The notes under the pieces were generated by a model. The model was not told the DNA's origin, made no database searches, and was given only the letters and a program-made list of their open reading frames with translations. A program made the position numbers and the translations under genes. Below are positions 50,302 to 60,025 of a stretch of DNA of 64,000 nt, in pieces. Position 1 is the first letter of the stretch. Every line of letters begins with the position of its first letter. The DNA comes from Planctomycetota bacterium (GTDB taxonomy: Bacteria > Planctomycetota > J058 > JAJDCP01): NCBI GenBank assembly GCA_029260765.1, contig JAJDCP010000060.1, forward strand, positions 1 to 64,000, written 5' to 3'.

Positions 50302-53300
50302 ATGCCCGCCGATCCCCTGAGCTTCGCCCATCGCTGCACGCGTCGCTGGTTCCAGAGCAGCTTCGCTGCGCCCACTGAAGCGCAGGCTCTCGGCTGGCCG
50401 CCGATCGTGGCTCGGGAATCGACGCTGCTGCTCGCGCCTACGGGCTCGGGCAAGACCCTGGCCGCGTTTCTCGTCGGCATCGACCGCCTGATGTTCGGTG
50501 AGCCGCCCGAAAAAACGGGCGTGCGGCTGTTGTATATATCTCCCCTCAAGGCCCTGGGAGTGGACGTCGAGCGCAACCTGCGCGCGCCTCTCGCCGGCAT
50601 CCGCGCCGTGGCAGAAGAGGCCGGAGAGCGCTTCCGCTGGCCGCAGGTCGGTGTGCGTTCGGGGGACACGCCGCAGAAGGAAAGGCGCCTGATGGGCCGC
50701 CAGCCTCCGGAGATCCTGATCACCACGCCGGAGTCGCTGTACCTGATGTTGACCTCGCGGGTGCGCGAGATTCTGCGCACGGTCGAGACCGTCATCGTCG
50801 ACGAGATCCACGCCATGGTCGCCCGCAAGCGGGGCGCCCACCTCTTCCTCTCGCTCGAACGCTTGCAGCATCTGTGCGGGCGCGGCTTCCAACGCATCGG
50901 CCTGTCCGCCACCCAGAGACCCCTCGACGAGGTGGCGCGGCTGCTCGGTGGAGCGGAGCCTCCGCCGGCGGATGGTCCCGTCACGCCCCGTCCGGTGTGC
51001 ATCGTCGACGCGAGCACCCCGAAGCAATTCGAGCTGCGGGTTGAGGTTCCCGTCGAGGACATGGCACGCCTGGCAGAGCAGAAGGATCCCCAGTCGGGAG
51101 CCGCCAGCGAGGGAGGGCGCAAACGCTCGATCTGGCCCTCGATCTATCCCCGCTTGATCGAGCTGATCCGCAGCCACCGCTCGACGATGCTGTTCGTCAA
51201 CAGCCGACGGCTGGCCGAGCGCCTTGCGGGCGCGCTCAACGAGGTCGCCGAGGCAGAGATCGCCCGCGCCCACCATGGCTCGATGGCGCGGGCCCTGCGC
51301 AGCGGCATCGAGGAGCGCCTGAAGTCCGGGGATCTGCCTGCCATCGTCGCGACCTCCAGCCTCGAGCTGGGCATCGACATGGGGGCGGTCGACCTGGTCG
51401 TCCAGATCGAAGCCCCGACCTCGGTCGCTTCAGGAGTGCAACGCATCGGCCGCGCTGGCCACCACGTGGGAGCGGTGTCGCACGGCGTGATCTTTCCGAA
51501 GTACCGCGGCGACCTGCTGGCTTGTGCGGCCATCGTCCGTCACATCCGCGCGGGGCGTGTCGAGGCCAGCTACTATCCACGCAACCCCCTCGACGTGCTG
51601 GCGCAACAGATCGTCGCGATGCTGGTGGCGGGACCGCTGCCCGTCGAGGTGGTCTACGGCATTGTGCGTGCGGCGGCGCCGTTTGCCGAGCTGCCGCGGC
51701 GGTCCTTCGAGGGCGTGCTCGACATGCTGTCGGGGCGCTACCCCTCCGATGAGTTCGGCGACTTGCGAGCGCGTTTGACCTGGGACCGCGTCGCGGGCGT
51801 CCTGCGGCCCCGACGCGGCAGCCAGCTGCTCGCCATCGCCAACGCCGGCACGATCCCCGACCGGGGCCTGTACGGCGTGTTTCTCGCTGGTGCAGAGAAG
51901 CCGACCCGCGTAGGCGAGCTCGACGAGGAGATGGTCTTCGAATCGCGCACCGGGGACGTGTTTCTGCTCGGAGCATCGTCCTGGCGCATCCAACAGATCA
52001 CCCACGACCGCGTGCTGGTCAGCCCGGCGCCGGGAGAGCCGGGCAAGATGCCCTTCTGGCACGGCGACGCCCCCGGCCGTCCGTTGGAGCTCGGCCAGGC
52101 GATCGGGGCGCTGACCCGCGAGCTGTTGGCCGTGCCTGCCGCGCAGGGCCGGGCACGCCTGCGGCAGCAGCACGCTCTCGACGAACGCGCCGCCGACAAC
52201 CTGCTGCGCTACCTGGCCGACCAGACCGCTGCCGGGGCTGTGCCCACCGACCGGTTGTTGGTGGTCGAGCGCTTCCTCGACGAGCTGGGGGACTGGTGTG
52301 TGGCCCTGTTGACCCCCTTCGGGGCCCGGGTGCATGCTCCCTGGGTGACCGCGGTGGCCGGACGGCTCCGCACCGAGCTGGGTTGCGAGCCGGACACGAT
52401 GTGGTCGGATGATGGCATGGTCTTCCGTTTGCCTGCCAGCGCTTCACCTCCCGAGCTCGGCCTGTTCCTGCCGGAGCCCGACGACATCGAAGCGCTGGTC
52501 GTGCGCCAGCTGGCCGATACCAGTCTGTTCGCTGCTCGTTTCCGTGAGAACGCCGCCCGGGCGTTGTTGATCCCGACCCGCCGGCCGGGCAAGCGCACGC
52601 CGCTGTGGGTGCAGCGGCGCAGATCGGCCCAGTTGCTCCAGGTCGCCGCGCGCTACCCCGACTTTCCGATCATCTTGGAGACCTACCGCGAGTGCCTGCG
52701 CGATGTCTTCGACGTGCCCGCCTTGCGCAGCATTCTGGCCGACATCAAGACGCAAAGGTTGGCGGTGCGCGAGCTGCACTCGCGCCAGCCGTCTCCGTTC
52801 GCGGCTTCGCTCTTGTTTGCCTACGTCGCGCGTTTCATCTACGAGGGCGATGCTCCGCTGGCCGAGCGCCGGGCGCAGATGCTGTCGCTGGACCACGCGC
52901 AGCTCCGTGAGCTGCTGGGTGAGCCCGAGTTGCGTGAGCTGCTCGATCCTGAGGCGATCAGTGCCATCGAGCTGCGCCTGCAGCGGCTCGATGGTCGGGG
53001 AGCGCGCCATGTCGATGCGCTGCACGATCTGCTGTTGAGTCTGGGGGATTTGAGTCGAGCAGAGCTGGAAGTGCGCTGCCATCCTCCGAGCGCAGCCGCC
53101 GCCTGGCTGGCCGAGCTGGCGACGGCGCGCAGGCTGGTTCAGGTCACGGTAGCCGGCGAGCCGCGCTGGATCGCCAGCGAAGACAGCGGCCGCTACCGCG
53201 ACGCGCTCGGCTGTGAGCCGCCCCCCGGGCTGCCGGCCGCGCTCTTGGAGCCCGTGGCTGCGCCACTGGTCGATCTGCTCTCCCGCTACGCGCGCAGCCA

Positions 53301-54744
53301 TGGGCCGTTCCACTTGGAGACGGCCGCGGCCCGCTTCGGGCTGGGTCGGGCGCCGGTCCTGCGCGTGCTGCAGCTGCTGGCCGAGGCCGAGCGCGTGGTC
53401 GAGGGCGAGTTCGTACCGGGAGGGCGGGGCCGCGAGTGGTGCGATCTGGGTGTGCTGCGGCAGCTGAAACGCCGCTCGCTGGCGCGCTTGCGGGCGCAGG
53501 TAGAGCCGGTGGAGCCGGAGGCGTTGGGGCGCTTTTTGGCGGACTGGCATGGTCTCGATCGACCCCGCGCGGGCATGGCAGCCTTGCTCGGCGTGATTGA
53601 GAAACTGCAGGGCGCGGCGCTGCCGGTCTCCGACCTGGAAGGGCGCATCCTGCCTGCCCGTCTGGAGCGCTTCGACCGCCGCGATCTCGACGAGTTGTGT
53701 GCCAGCGGCGAGGTGTTGTGGCGCGGTGTCCAGCCACTCAAGCCGCGCGACGGGCGGATTGCGTTGTATCTGGCGGACCACTACGCTCTGCTGGCTCCGC
53801 CTGTGGAGGCCCTGACGGGCTCGTTGCATGGTCGCATCCGCGGGCTGCTGGCCGAGCGGGGGGCGCTGTTCTTCCGCGATCTGTGCGCGCAGCTGGGGGG
53901 CTATCCCCCGGAGATCCTGGCCGGCCTCTACGAGCTCGTCTGGAACGGCGAAGTCAGCAACGACACGCTCGCACCGCTACGCAGCCTGCGGACCGGCCAG
54001 AGCACACGTAGCCGTCCACGCCACGGCGTGCGTCCCAAGGCCCCGAGAAGGGCACCTCCCGGCTCCAGCGGGCGCTGGTGGTTGCTGCCGCAGGCGCAGC
54101 CCGCGTCGCCCTCGGCAACGGAGAGGGCGCAGGCCCTGGTCAACCAGCTGCTCAGCCGACATGGCCTGCTGACGCGCGAGGCGGTAGCGGCGGAGAGCGT
54201 GCTGGGAGGATTTTCGGCGCTGTATCCCGTGCTGAAGGCGTTCGAGGAGGCCGGGCGCGTGCGCCGCGGGTACTTCGTCGAGGGGCTGGGGGCGGCCCAG
54301 TTCGGGCTGCCCGGAGCGGAGGACCGACTGCGCCGGCATCGCTGGCCCGACCTCGACCGCGTGACGCCTCCGGCCCGCGTGTTGGCTGCCTGCGATCCCG
54401 CGCAACCCTGGGGCCATGCGCTGCCCTGGCCCGGCAAGCAGGCTGCGGGGGAGGGGCCCCAGAAACGCGCCGAGGCTCGAGTCGTGCTCTGGGAAGGGCG
54501 GCTGCTCGGCTATCTGGCACCCCTGGGCCAAAGCCTGCTCAGCTTCTTGCCCGAGGTTGAGCCCGAGCGCGGGCATGCCGCCGAGCTGTTGTCTGCTGCG
54601 CTCGCGCGGGAGAAACCTGCCAGCAGGGTCGGGGGACTGCTGCTCGAACGCATCGACGGCGAGCCGGCCGCGCGCTCTTGGTTGCTGCCATTCCTGGAAG
54701 CCGAGGGATTCGTGCGCAGCGGCCAGGCGCTGCGCAGACCCTGA
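50302..54744 (+). CDS. lhr: Lhr-type ATP-dependent helicase, full length
   Basis: A 1480-residue superfamily 2 DNA helicase of the Lhr class. N-terminal core: LLAPTGSGKTLAAFL (Walker A, 45-52), VIVDEIHAM (DEIH, near 166), GLSATQRPLDEVARLLGG, TMLFVNSRRLAERL, AHHGSMAR, VATSSLELGIDMG and RIGRAGH. It is followed by the winged-helix and beta domains of Lhr core and a long C-terminal Lhr-CTD region made of winged helices (residues about 850-1480). This is the long actinobacterial/proteobacterial form with CTD, linked to mitomycin and crosslink repair in relatives. The ATG at 50302 is 214 bp from the divergent pseudokinase. Family call is firm. Confidence 0.93.
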   Translation: MPADPLSFAHRCTRRWFQSSFAAPTEAQALGWPPIVARESTLLLAPTGSGKTLAAFLVGIDRLMFGEPPEKTGVRLLYISPLKALGVDVERNLRAPLAGIRAVAEEAGERFRWPQVGVRSGDTPQKERRLMGRQPPEILITTPESLYLMLTSRVREILRTVETVIVDEIHAMVARKRGAHLFLSLERLQHLCGRGFQRIGLSATQRPLDEVARLLGGAEPPPADGPVTPRPVCIVDASTPKQFELRVEVPVEDMARLAEQKDPQSGAASEGGRKRSIWPSIYPRLIELIRSHRSTMLFVNSRRLAERLAGALNEVAEAEIARAHHGSMARALRSGIEERLKSGDLPAIVATSSLELGIDMGAVDLVVQIEAPTSVASGVQRIGRAGHHVGAVSHGVIFPKYRGDLLACAAIVRHIRAGRVEASYYPRNPLDVLAQQIVAMLVAGPLPVEVVYGIVRAAAPFAELPRRSFEGVLDMLSGRYPSDEFGDLRARLTWDRVAGVLRPRRGSQLLAIANAGTIPDRGLYGVFLAGAEKPTRVGELDEEMVFESRTGDVFLLGASSWRIQQITHDRVLVSPAPGEPGKMPFWHGDAPGRPLELGQAIGALTRELLAVPAAQGRARLRQQHALDERAADNLLRYLADQTAAGAVPTDRLLVVERFLDELGDWCVALLTPFGARVHAPWVTAVAGRLRTELGCEPDTMWSDDGMVFRLPASASPPELGLFLPEPDDIEALVVRQLADTSLFAARFRENAARALLIPTRRPGKRTPLWVQRRRSAQLLQVAARYPDFPIILETYRECLRDVFDVPALRSILADIKTQRLAVRELHSRQPSPFAASLLFAYVARFIYEGDAPLAERRAQMLSLDHAQLRELLGEPELRELLDPEAISAIELRLQRLDGRGARHVDALHDLLLSLGDLSRAELEVRCHPPSAAAAWLAELATARRLVQVTVAGEPRWIASEDSGRYRDALGCEPPPGLPAALLEPVAAPLVDLLSRYARSHGPFHLETAAARFGLGRAPVLRVLQLLAEAERVVEGEFVPGGRGREWCDLGVLRQLKRRSLARLRAQVEPVEPEALGRFLADWHGLDRPRAGMAALLGVIEKLQGAALPVSDLEGRILPARLERFDRRDLDELCASGEVLWRGVQPLKPRDGRIALYLADHYALLAPPVEALTGSLHGRIRGLLAERGALFFRDLCAQLGGYPPEILAGLYELVWNGEVSNDTLAPLRSLRTGQSTRSRPRHGVRPKAPRRAPPGSSGRWWLLPQAQPASPSATERAQALVNQLLSRHGLLTREAVAAESVLGGFSALYPVLKAFEEAGRVRRGYFVEGLGAAQFGLPGAEDRLRRHRWPDLDRVTPPARVLAACDPAQPWGHALPWPGKQAAGEGPQKRAEARVVLWEGRLLGYLAPLGQSLLSFLPEVEPERGHAAELLSAALAREKPASRVGGLLLERIDGEPAARSWLLPFLEAEGFVRSGQALRRP

Positions 54745-54876
54745 GATACGGCGCAAAAATACACCCCGCTTTCTGGTCGACGCGCCGGCTTGCTTTGTAT
54801 AGATTGTGTAGAGGTCTGTGCCTTGGCCTGTACAAGAGGAAGCGGGAAAAGTACATTTGGGAAGTGTGGTTCTGGA

Positions 54877-57303
54877 ATGGAGAGAGATATCTTGGAGACC
54901 GCCCCGTCCGTAGCTCTGCTCGACGAGCCCTGGAAAAGAAACCTCAATCCCCAGCTCGACAGCCGTCTGACCGGCCCACGTGGCGATTGGTGGTGGACGG
55001 GAAAGCCCCCTGTGGCTGGGATCTGCCCGGGCGTCGACGCGCAGGGCCGCATCACGAGCTTGCCTCAGGTCGGGACGGATGCCGGCCGCGCTGCCCTGCG
55101 CGAGTACTTTGACAATACCTGGACGCTGACCGAGTTGCTCTTTTCCGCCCTTCAAGGCAGCGAGGCGTTTTTTCGGCCTCCGTACCACCATCTTCGCCAT
55201 CCCATGATCTTCTATTACGCGCATCCTGCGGTGTTCTACGCCAACAAATTGAGGGTCGCGGGCCTTGTCGAGGCCGCCATCGAGCCGGAATTCGAGCAGA
55301 TCTTCGAGACGGGCGTCGACGAGATGACCTGGGACGACATGTCCAAGAATACCATGCTGTGGCCGGACATCCTCGCCGTGCACGCGTACAGGAAGCAGGT
55401 CTACCAGCAGGTCAGCAGGCTGATCGACGAGCACCCCGTCTTCGAGGGACCGCTTTCGATCGACAGTCCTGGTTGGGCCCTGGTGATGGGCTTTGAGCAT
55501 GCCCGCATCCACATCGAGACCTCTTCGGTGTTGATGCGCGAGCTGCCGCTCGGCTTGCTGCGACGCCCTGAGGCGCTGCCAGGCTTGTTTCCGGCCGACC
55601 GGAGCCGCGCGCAGAATGAGCAACCCGAGCCGGAGCGCGACTTCCCCAAGCTCGCCTGGCGGGCCGTCGAGGCCGGCTCGGTGCAGTTGGGCAAGGCCCG
55701 AGACTGGCCCAGTTTTGGTTGGGACAACGAATACGGCAGCCGGGACTGCCGGGTGCGGCCCTTCCGCGCCACGACCCAGCTGATCAGCAACGGCGCGTTC
55801 CACGCGTTCGTCGCCAGCGGAGCCTACCAGGCCGAGCGCTACTGGACGCCCACCGGTTGGGCCTGGCGCCGCTTCCGCCACAGCAAATGGCCCTCCTTCT
55901 GGGTTCCGGATGGTCCGGCCGGGCTGCATCGCTACCGCCTGCGGACCCTGTTTGAAACGATCCCGATGCCCTGGGACTGGCCGGTGGAGGTCAACCTGCA
56001 CGAGGCGCGCGCCTTCAGTGCCTGGCGCAGTGAGATCGATGCCGCAGCGCTGCCGTACCGCATGCTGACGGAGGCGGAGCACGCCCGCTTGCGTGACGAG
56101 CGCTGCCATGACCTCCAGGCGGGCCGCGCTCGCGACGCCGTGATGACCAGCAGTGGTCGGGAGCTGCGCGCACGTGCCAACCTCAACCTGGCCTACACCT
56201 CCCCTTCGCCCGTAGACGCGCAGCCTGCCAATTCGCAGGGTTTCCACGACGTGTTCGGGAATGTCTGGCAGTGGATGGAGGATGACTTCAACCCTCTCGA
56301 GGGCTTCAAGGTCCACACCCTGTACGACGACTTCAGCAGCCCCTGCTTCGACGGCAAGCACACGATGCTGCTCGGCGGCTCGTACATGAGCACCGGCGAC
56401 GAGGCCAGCATCTGGGCGCGCTTCCACTTCCGTCCGCACTTCTTCCAGCACGCGGGCTTCCGGCTGGCGTGCAGCGATGACGGAGATCCGCGCTGTGACG
56501 CCGTGGACCTCAGCGCTGAGGGCGGTCACGCCGACGTCTACGAAAGCCGGGAGCTGCTCGATCAGTACCTCTGCCTGCACTACGGCGCGCCCGAAGAGCA
56601 GATGCCCTACGCCTTCGGCCCCCGCGAAGCGACGGACTTTCCGGCCCGCTGTGCCCGGCTGGTGATCGAAGCGGCGCACCGCGCCGGCATCAGCGGAGGG
56701 CGTGCGCTCGATGTCGGCTGTGCGGTCGGCAGGGCAAGCTTCGAGTTGGCACGCCACTTCGACGAGGTGCTCGGGGTCGATCTCAGCGGCTCTTTCATCC
56801 AGTCTGCGCAACAGCTGCGGGCCGAAGGTTCGATGGAATTCCAGCTGCGCATCGAAGGCGAGCTGACAGCCGGACGACGCGCCGTCATCGACCCCGCCAT
56901 CGAGCGGCAGCGGGTGCAATTCCGCCAGGCAGACGCCTGTTCCCTGCCGCCCGAGCTGGTGGGCTACGATGCGGTGTTGCTGGCCAACCTGCTCTGCCGC
57001 CTTCCGAGCCCGATGGCCTGCCTGGGAAGGATGGCCGGTGTGCGCGGTCTGGTGAGGCCCGGCGGCCTGCTGGTGACCATTTCGCCCTTTACCTGGATGG
57101 AGGCCTTCACGCCGCGCGAGGTCTGGCTCGGAGGTCGGCTTGTGGACGGGCAGGCTCTGCGTTCCAGCGACGGTCTCAAGGCTGCGTTGGGGGAAGACTT
57201 CGAGCTGCTCGAAGAGCTGCCGGTACCTCTGGTCATCCGGGAGCACTGCCGCAAGTTCCAGTACATCGTTTCGCATGGCTGCGTCTGGCAGCGCAAGAGC
57301 TGA
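54877..57303 (+). CDS. ovoA: 5-histidylcysteine sulfoxide synthase fused to methyltransferase (ovothiol synthesis)
   Basis: An 808-residue OvoA. Residues 1-270 are the DinB-like iron domain: PYHHLRHPMIFYYAHP near 104 and the family's HARIHIETSSVLMREL near 208, giving the His ligands of the non-heme iron. Residues about 270-560 are FGE-sulfatase-like (QLISNGAFHAFVASGAY, FGNVWQWMEDDF, GGSYMSTGD). Residues about 600-808 are a class I methyltransferase (ALDVGCAVGRASFELARHF) that N1-methylates 4-mercaptohistidine. OvoA joins Cys and His by C-S bond formation with O2. The start at 54877 opens directly at RNLNPQLDSR-type family sequence; the ribosome site is weak. Product: ovothiol A after a lyase step; no PLP lyase (OvoB) is in the window. 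Confidence 0.93.
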   Translation: MERDILETAPSVALLDEPWKRNLNPQLDSRLTGPRGDWWWTGKPPVAGICPGVDAQGRITSLPQVGTDAGRAALREYFDNTWTLTELLFSALQGSEAFFRPPYHHLRHPMIFYYAHPAVFYANKLRVAGLVEAAIEPEFEQIFETGVDEMTWDDMSKNTMLWPDILAVHAYRKQVYQQVSRLIDEHPVFEGPLSIDSPGWALVMGFEHARIHIETSSVLMRELPLGLLRRPEALPGLFPADRSRAQNEQPEPERDFPKLAWRAVEAGSVQLGKARDWPSFGWDNEYGSRDCRVRPFRATTQLISNGAFHAFVASGAYQAERYWTPTGWAWRRFRHSKWPSFWVPDGPAGLHRYRLRTLFETIPMPWDWPVEVNLHEARAFSAWRSEIDAAALPYRMLTEAEHARLRDERCHDLQAGRARDAVMTSSGRELRARANLNLAYTSPSPVDAQPANSQGFHDVFGNVWQWMEDDFNPLEGFKVHTLYDDFSSPCFDGKHTMLLGGSYMSTGDEASIWARFHFRPHFFQHAGFRLACSDDGDPRCDAVDLSAEGGHADVYESRELLDQYLCLHYGAPEEQMPYAFGPREATDFPARCARLVIEAAHRAGISGGRALDVGCAVGRASFELARHFDEVLGVDLSGSFIQSAQQLRAEGSMEFQLRIEGELTAGRRAVIDPAIERQRVQFRQADACSLPPELVGYDAVLLANLLCRLPSPMACLGRMAGVRGLVRPGGLLVTISPFTWMEAFTPREVWLGGRLVDGQALRSSDGLKAALGEDFELLEELPVPLVIREHCRKFQYIVSHGCVWQRKS

Positions 57304-57306
57304 GCG

Positions 57307-58050
57307 ATGCAAGAGCATTACGACGCATTGGCAGACAGCTATGAGTCCGCCTGGTTCTATCAGACGGGCTCGCACTATCAGAGCTGGTTGGCCGAGCGTG
57401 TGGTGCGGGCCCTGCGCCTGGAGCCGCAGCACCGCATGGCCGATCTCGGCTGCGGGACAGGAAGCTTCAGCGCCCTGCTGGCGGAGACCGCGGGATTGCG
57501 GCAGCCCGTCCTGGCGGTGGACAATAGCCCGGGCTTGCTGGCCGCAGCCCAACAGCATCCAGGGCTCGAAGCGCACAGCCAGGACATCGGGGGCTTTGCC
57601 GTCGATCGGGGCGAGAGCTTCGATGCCCTGTTGCTCAAGGAAGTCGTACACCATCTGCCCGAGGCCGAGCGCGACGCCATCTTTGCAGGTCTGGCTGCTC
57701 GGCTGCGGGCAACGGGCCGATTGCTGTGCGTGACGCGGCCGCAGAAGATCGACTATCCCTTCTTTGAGGCGGCTCTCGAGCTTTGGCCGAGCTTGCAGCC
57801 GGCGGCGGAGATCTTCGTCGCCGGGCTGCAGGCGGCGGGTCTGCGCGTCGACGTGCAGCACCAGGTCTATCCGGCGCAGGTCGAGACGGCGCACTGGCTG
57901 GACATGGTGCGTGGCCGCTTCTGGTCGACCTTCTCGCATTTCGACGACGCCCAGCTTGCCCTCGGCGTAGCAGAGCTCGAGCAGCGATTCGCAGGAGAAC
58001 CGCGGTTGTGCTTCGAGGACCGCCTGATCTTCTTGGTCGCGCAGCGCTGA
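57307..58050 (+). CDS. Class I SAM-dependent methyltransferase next to ovoA
   Basis: A 247-residue methyltransferase starting 3 bp after the ovoA stop, so surely co-transcribed. MADLGCGTGSFSALLAE is motif I, PVLAVDNSPGLLAAA motif II, FDALLLKEVVHHL the post-II acidic/His strand, and ATGRLLCVTRP motif IV-like. The C-terminal 100 residues (LQPAAEIFVAGLQAAGLRVD, WLDMVRGRFWSTFSHF) resemble small-molecule methyltransferases. OvoA already has its own N1-methyltransferase, so this enzyme could methylate the alpha-amine (ovothiol B or C) or serve another substrate. That role is inference from position. Confidence 0.87.
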   Translation: MQEHYDALADSYESAWFYQTGSHYQSWLAERVVRALRLEPQHRMADLGCGTGSFSALLAETAGLRQPVLAVDNSPGLLAAAQQHPGLEAHSQDIGGFAVDRGESFDALLLKEVVHHLPEAERDAIFAGLAARLRATGRLLCVTRPQKIDYPFFEAALELWPSLQPAAEIFVAGLQAAGLRVDVQHQVYPAQVETAHWLDMVRGRFWSTFSHFDDAQLALGVAELEQRFAGEPRLCFEDRLIFLVAQR

Positions 58051-58077
58051 CCGGGGGTTCAGTCTGGCGCGGGCGAC

Positions 58078-59871
58078 TCAGTCCTCTTTGCCCAGCCGCT
58101 CCAGCGCCTCAAGCACGGCCGTGCCCTCGTTCGCCAGGGTGTGCAGAATCACCGCATCCGGCTGAAATTCGGCCGCCTGGCGGGCGATCGCGTCGAAGTC
58201 GATCGGCCGCGCTCGAGTCAGAGACACGACTTCGAGGGCGACCTCCCAGCGGGCGGCAGCCTCACGCATGGCCGGCTCACTCTCGCCAGCCAGGGCTGCA
58301 TCGATCACCACCAGCAGGCGAGAGCGCTGGTGGACCACCACTGCCAGAGCGATGGCGAGGCTTGCTTGGCGGCGGTCGTCCACCAGCATCTGGAAGCTGC
58401 ACTCCGAGCGCTGAGAGACCTGTGGGTTGCTGGCCCCGGGGGAGAGGCTCACCAGGCCGGCGTCCGCGTACACCTCGCTGGCGGCCAGGCAGCATACAGA
58501 GGTGAAATGCCCGATCACTGCGACGATCTCGGGGTCGGAAGCGAGTTTCAGCGCCAACTGTCGAGCCACGGCCGCGTCAGCCTCGTCGTCCACCGTGACC
58601 AGCTGGATGGGGCGGCCCGCGATGCCGCCCTCGGCGTTGATCGCGTCGACGCGTAGCCGCGCACCGCGCGCGAGCCTCTGCCCAAAGGTCGCCGCGGGGC
58701 CCGTGAAAGGGGCCGCGAGCCCGATCTTCAAAACCTGACCGTCGGCGGCTCGCGGAGCGGGCTGGGGGGCCGCGTCACGCAGGGCCGCTGGGTCGAGTTG
58801 CTCCTGGGCGGCCTTCAGCGCACCTCTGTGGACCTGAGCGATGCGCGGCATCCGCAGCGCAGCGCCCTGCTCATCGAAGCGCAGCGGCCCGGTCGCGCCA
58901 TACCAGGGCTGTTCACGGTCGAGCAGACCCCTTTGCACGTCGGCGCGTTGGCAGCCCTCCCGGCGCATCGCAGCGGCCAGCACACCGACTGCGTCCCAGC
59001 CCAGTGCGCTCCAGACCTCGGCCGCTTCGCCGTGGACCGCCTGGCTGGCCTCTTGCAGCTGCGCGTCCTCGGGAAACCCGCCAGGCAGGTACGGCGCCAG
59101 CAGCAGGCAGCCTTCGCTCACCGGTTCGGCCGTGAACGCGGGGCTGAGGTTGCCATCGAGGGCCACGCGCAAGAGCGGCCGGGTGCGCAGGGCCTGGCGG
59201 ACCTCAGCCTGCAGGGCGCGGTCGTCCGCCAGCTGCTGGCTATCACAGGGGAGCCCGCTGAGCTCCGCGCTGAAGTCCAGCACTGTCGGACGAAAGTCCC
59301 AGTTGCTCTCGTCGAGCAGGAAGCCGCCGCTCTGCGCGTCACGGATGCCGACCCGCGGAGAATTCCCCAGCGCCCCCGTGAGTGAGCCCGGCAACCGGAA
59401 GCTGAAACCCAGACTGTAGCCTGCCACCAGCCGCAGGAACTCGGCGCGTTCGGCTGCCGGAGCATCGGGCGGCCCATCGTCGAGTGGCAGCTGCCGGCTC
59501 CAACGTTGGGCCGCGTCTGCGCGTGGCGTGACACTGAGCAGGAAGCCGTCCGCCAGGACCTTGAAGGCCAGGCTCTCGAAGTCCGCGCTGCGCACCTTGT
59601 TAATGTCGGGGAAATGGCCGATCTGCTCGTAGTGCAGCCAGCCATCCTCACCCCACCACCAGCGCAGGGGCTGCCAGCGCACGCCCTCGAAGCTTCGCAA
59701 CAAGCCGTTGAGCGCGTCCAGGTCCCCGTCATGCTCCGCCAGCTCCTGGCTCAGCGCCAGCGAAATGCGTACCTGGCCCGAGCCGTCGGCGCAGATGGAG
59801 AAGTCCTGCTGGAATTTGTAGCAGCCGGTGCTGAACAGGCAGATCAAGAGACTTGCAGCGATGCGGTTCAT
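58078..59871 (-). CDS. Lipoprotein with LppM-like domain and apparently permuted ligand-binding domain
   Basis: A 597-residue lipoprotein (GAGGAGGACACC then ATG at 59871; MNRIAASLLICLFSTGC, Cys17). Residues 18-240 resemble LppM-type beta domains (FQQDFSICADGSGQVRISLA). Residues about 245-345 match the C-terminal lobe of branched-chain amino-acid binding proteins: LLAPYLPGGF, WSALGWDAVGVLAAAMRREG, YGATGPLRFDEQGAALRMP. After a linker, residues about 378-597 match the N-terminal lobe: LKIGLAAPFTGPAATFGQRL, RVDAINAEGGIAGRPIQLV, IVAVIGHFTSVCCLAASEVY. The protein ends where the hinge to the C-lobe should be. The order C-lobe then N-lobe is a circular permutation; a rearranged broken gene is the alternative. 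No ABC permease is adjacent. Confidence 0.8.
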   Translation of the reverse strand: MNRIAASLLICLFSTGCYKFQQDFSICADGSGQVRISLALSQELAEHDGDLDALNGLLRSFEGVRWQPLRWWWGEDGWLHYEQIGHFPDINKVRSADFESLAFKVLADGFLLSVTPRADAAQRWSRQLPLDDGPPDAPAAERAEFLRLVAGYSLGFSFRLPGSLTGALGNSPRVGIRDAQSGGFLLDESNWDFRPTVLDFSAELSGLPCDSQQLADDRALQAEVRQALRTRPLLRVALDGNLSPAFTAEPVSEGCLLLAPYLPGGFPEDAQLQEASQAVHGEAAEVWSALGWDAVGVLAAAMRREGCQRADVQRGLLDREQPWYGATGPLRFDEQGAALRMPRIAQVHRGALKAAQEQLDPAALRDAAPQPAPRAADGQVLKIGLAAPFTGPAATFGQRLARGARLRVDAINAEGGIAGRPIQLVTVDDEADAAVARQLALKLASDPEIVAVIGHFTSVCCLAASEVYADAGLVSLSPGASNPQVSQRSECSFQMLVDDRRQASLAIALAVVVHQRSRLLVVIDAALAGESEPAMREAAARWEVALEVVSLTRARPIDFDAIARQAAEFQPDAVILHTLANEGTAVLEALERLGKED

Positions 59872-60025
59872 GGTGTCCTCCTCAGGGCTGTACGCGAGTG
59901 TAGCAACCACGAGTCAGACCCACATGTTTTTGCGCGCGCCGCGCCCCGGCCTTAGAGTAGAGGAGGTTCGCGGCGGGGCCGCGAGCGGCCGAGAATCCGG
60001 CCTCTTTTTGGAAATAGGAGGGACT

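Noticed and set aside
49816..51276. A 486-codon minus-strand frame
   Set aside because: It is antisense to the core helicase motifs of lhr; no protein-like composition.
53977..57939. A 1320-codon open frame on the minus strand
   Set aside because: It is antisense to lhr and ovoA, is Arg/Gln/His-rich without motifs, and both plus-strand genes are certain. It arises from GC-rich codon bias.
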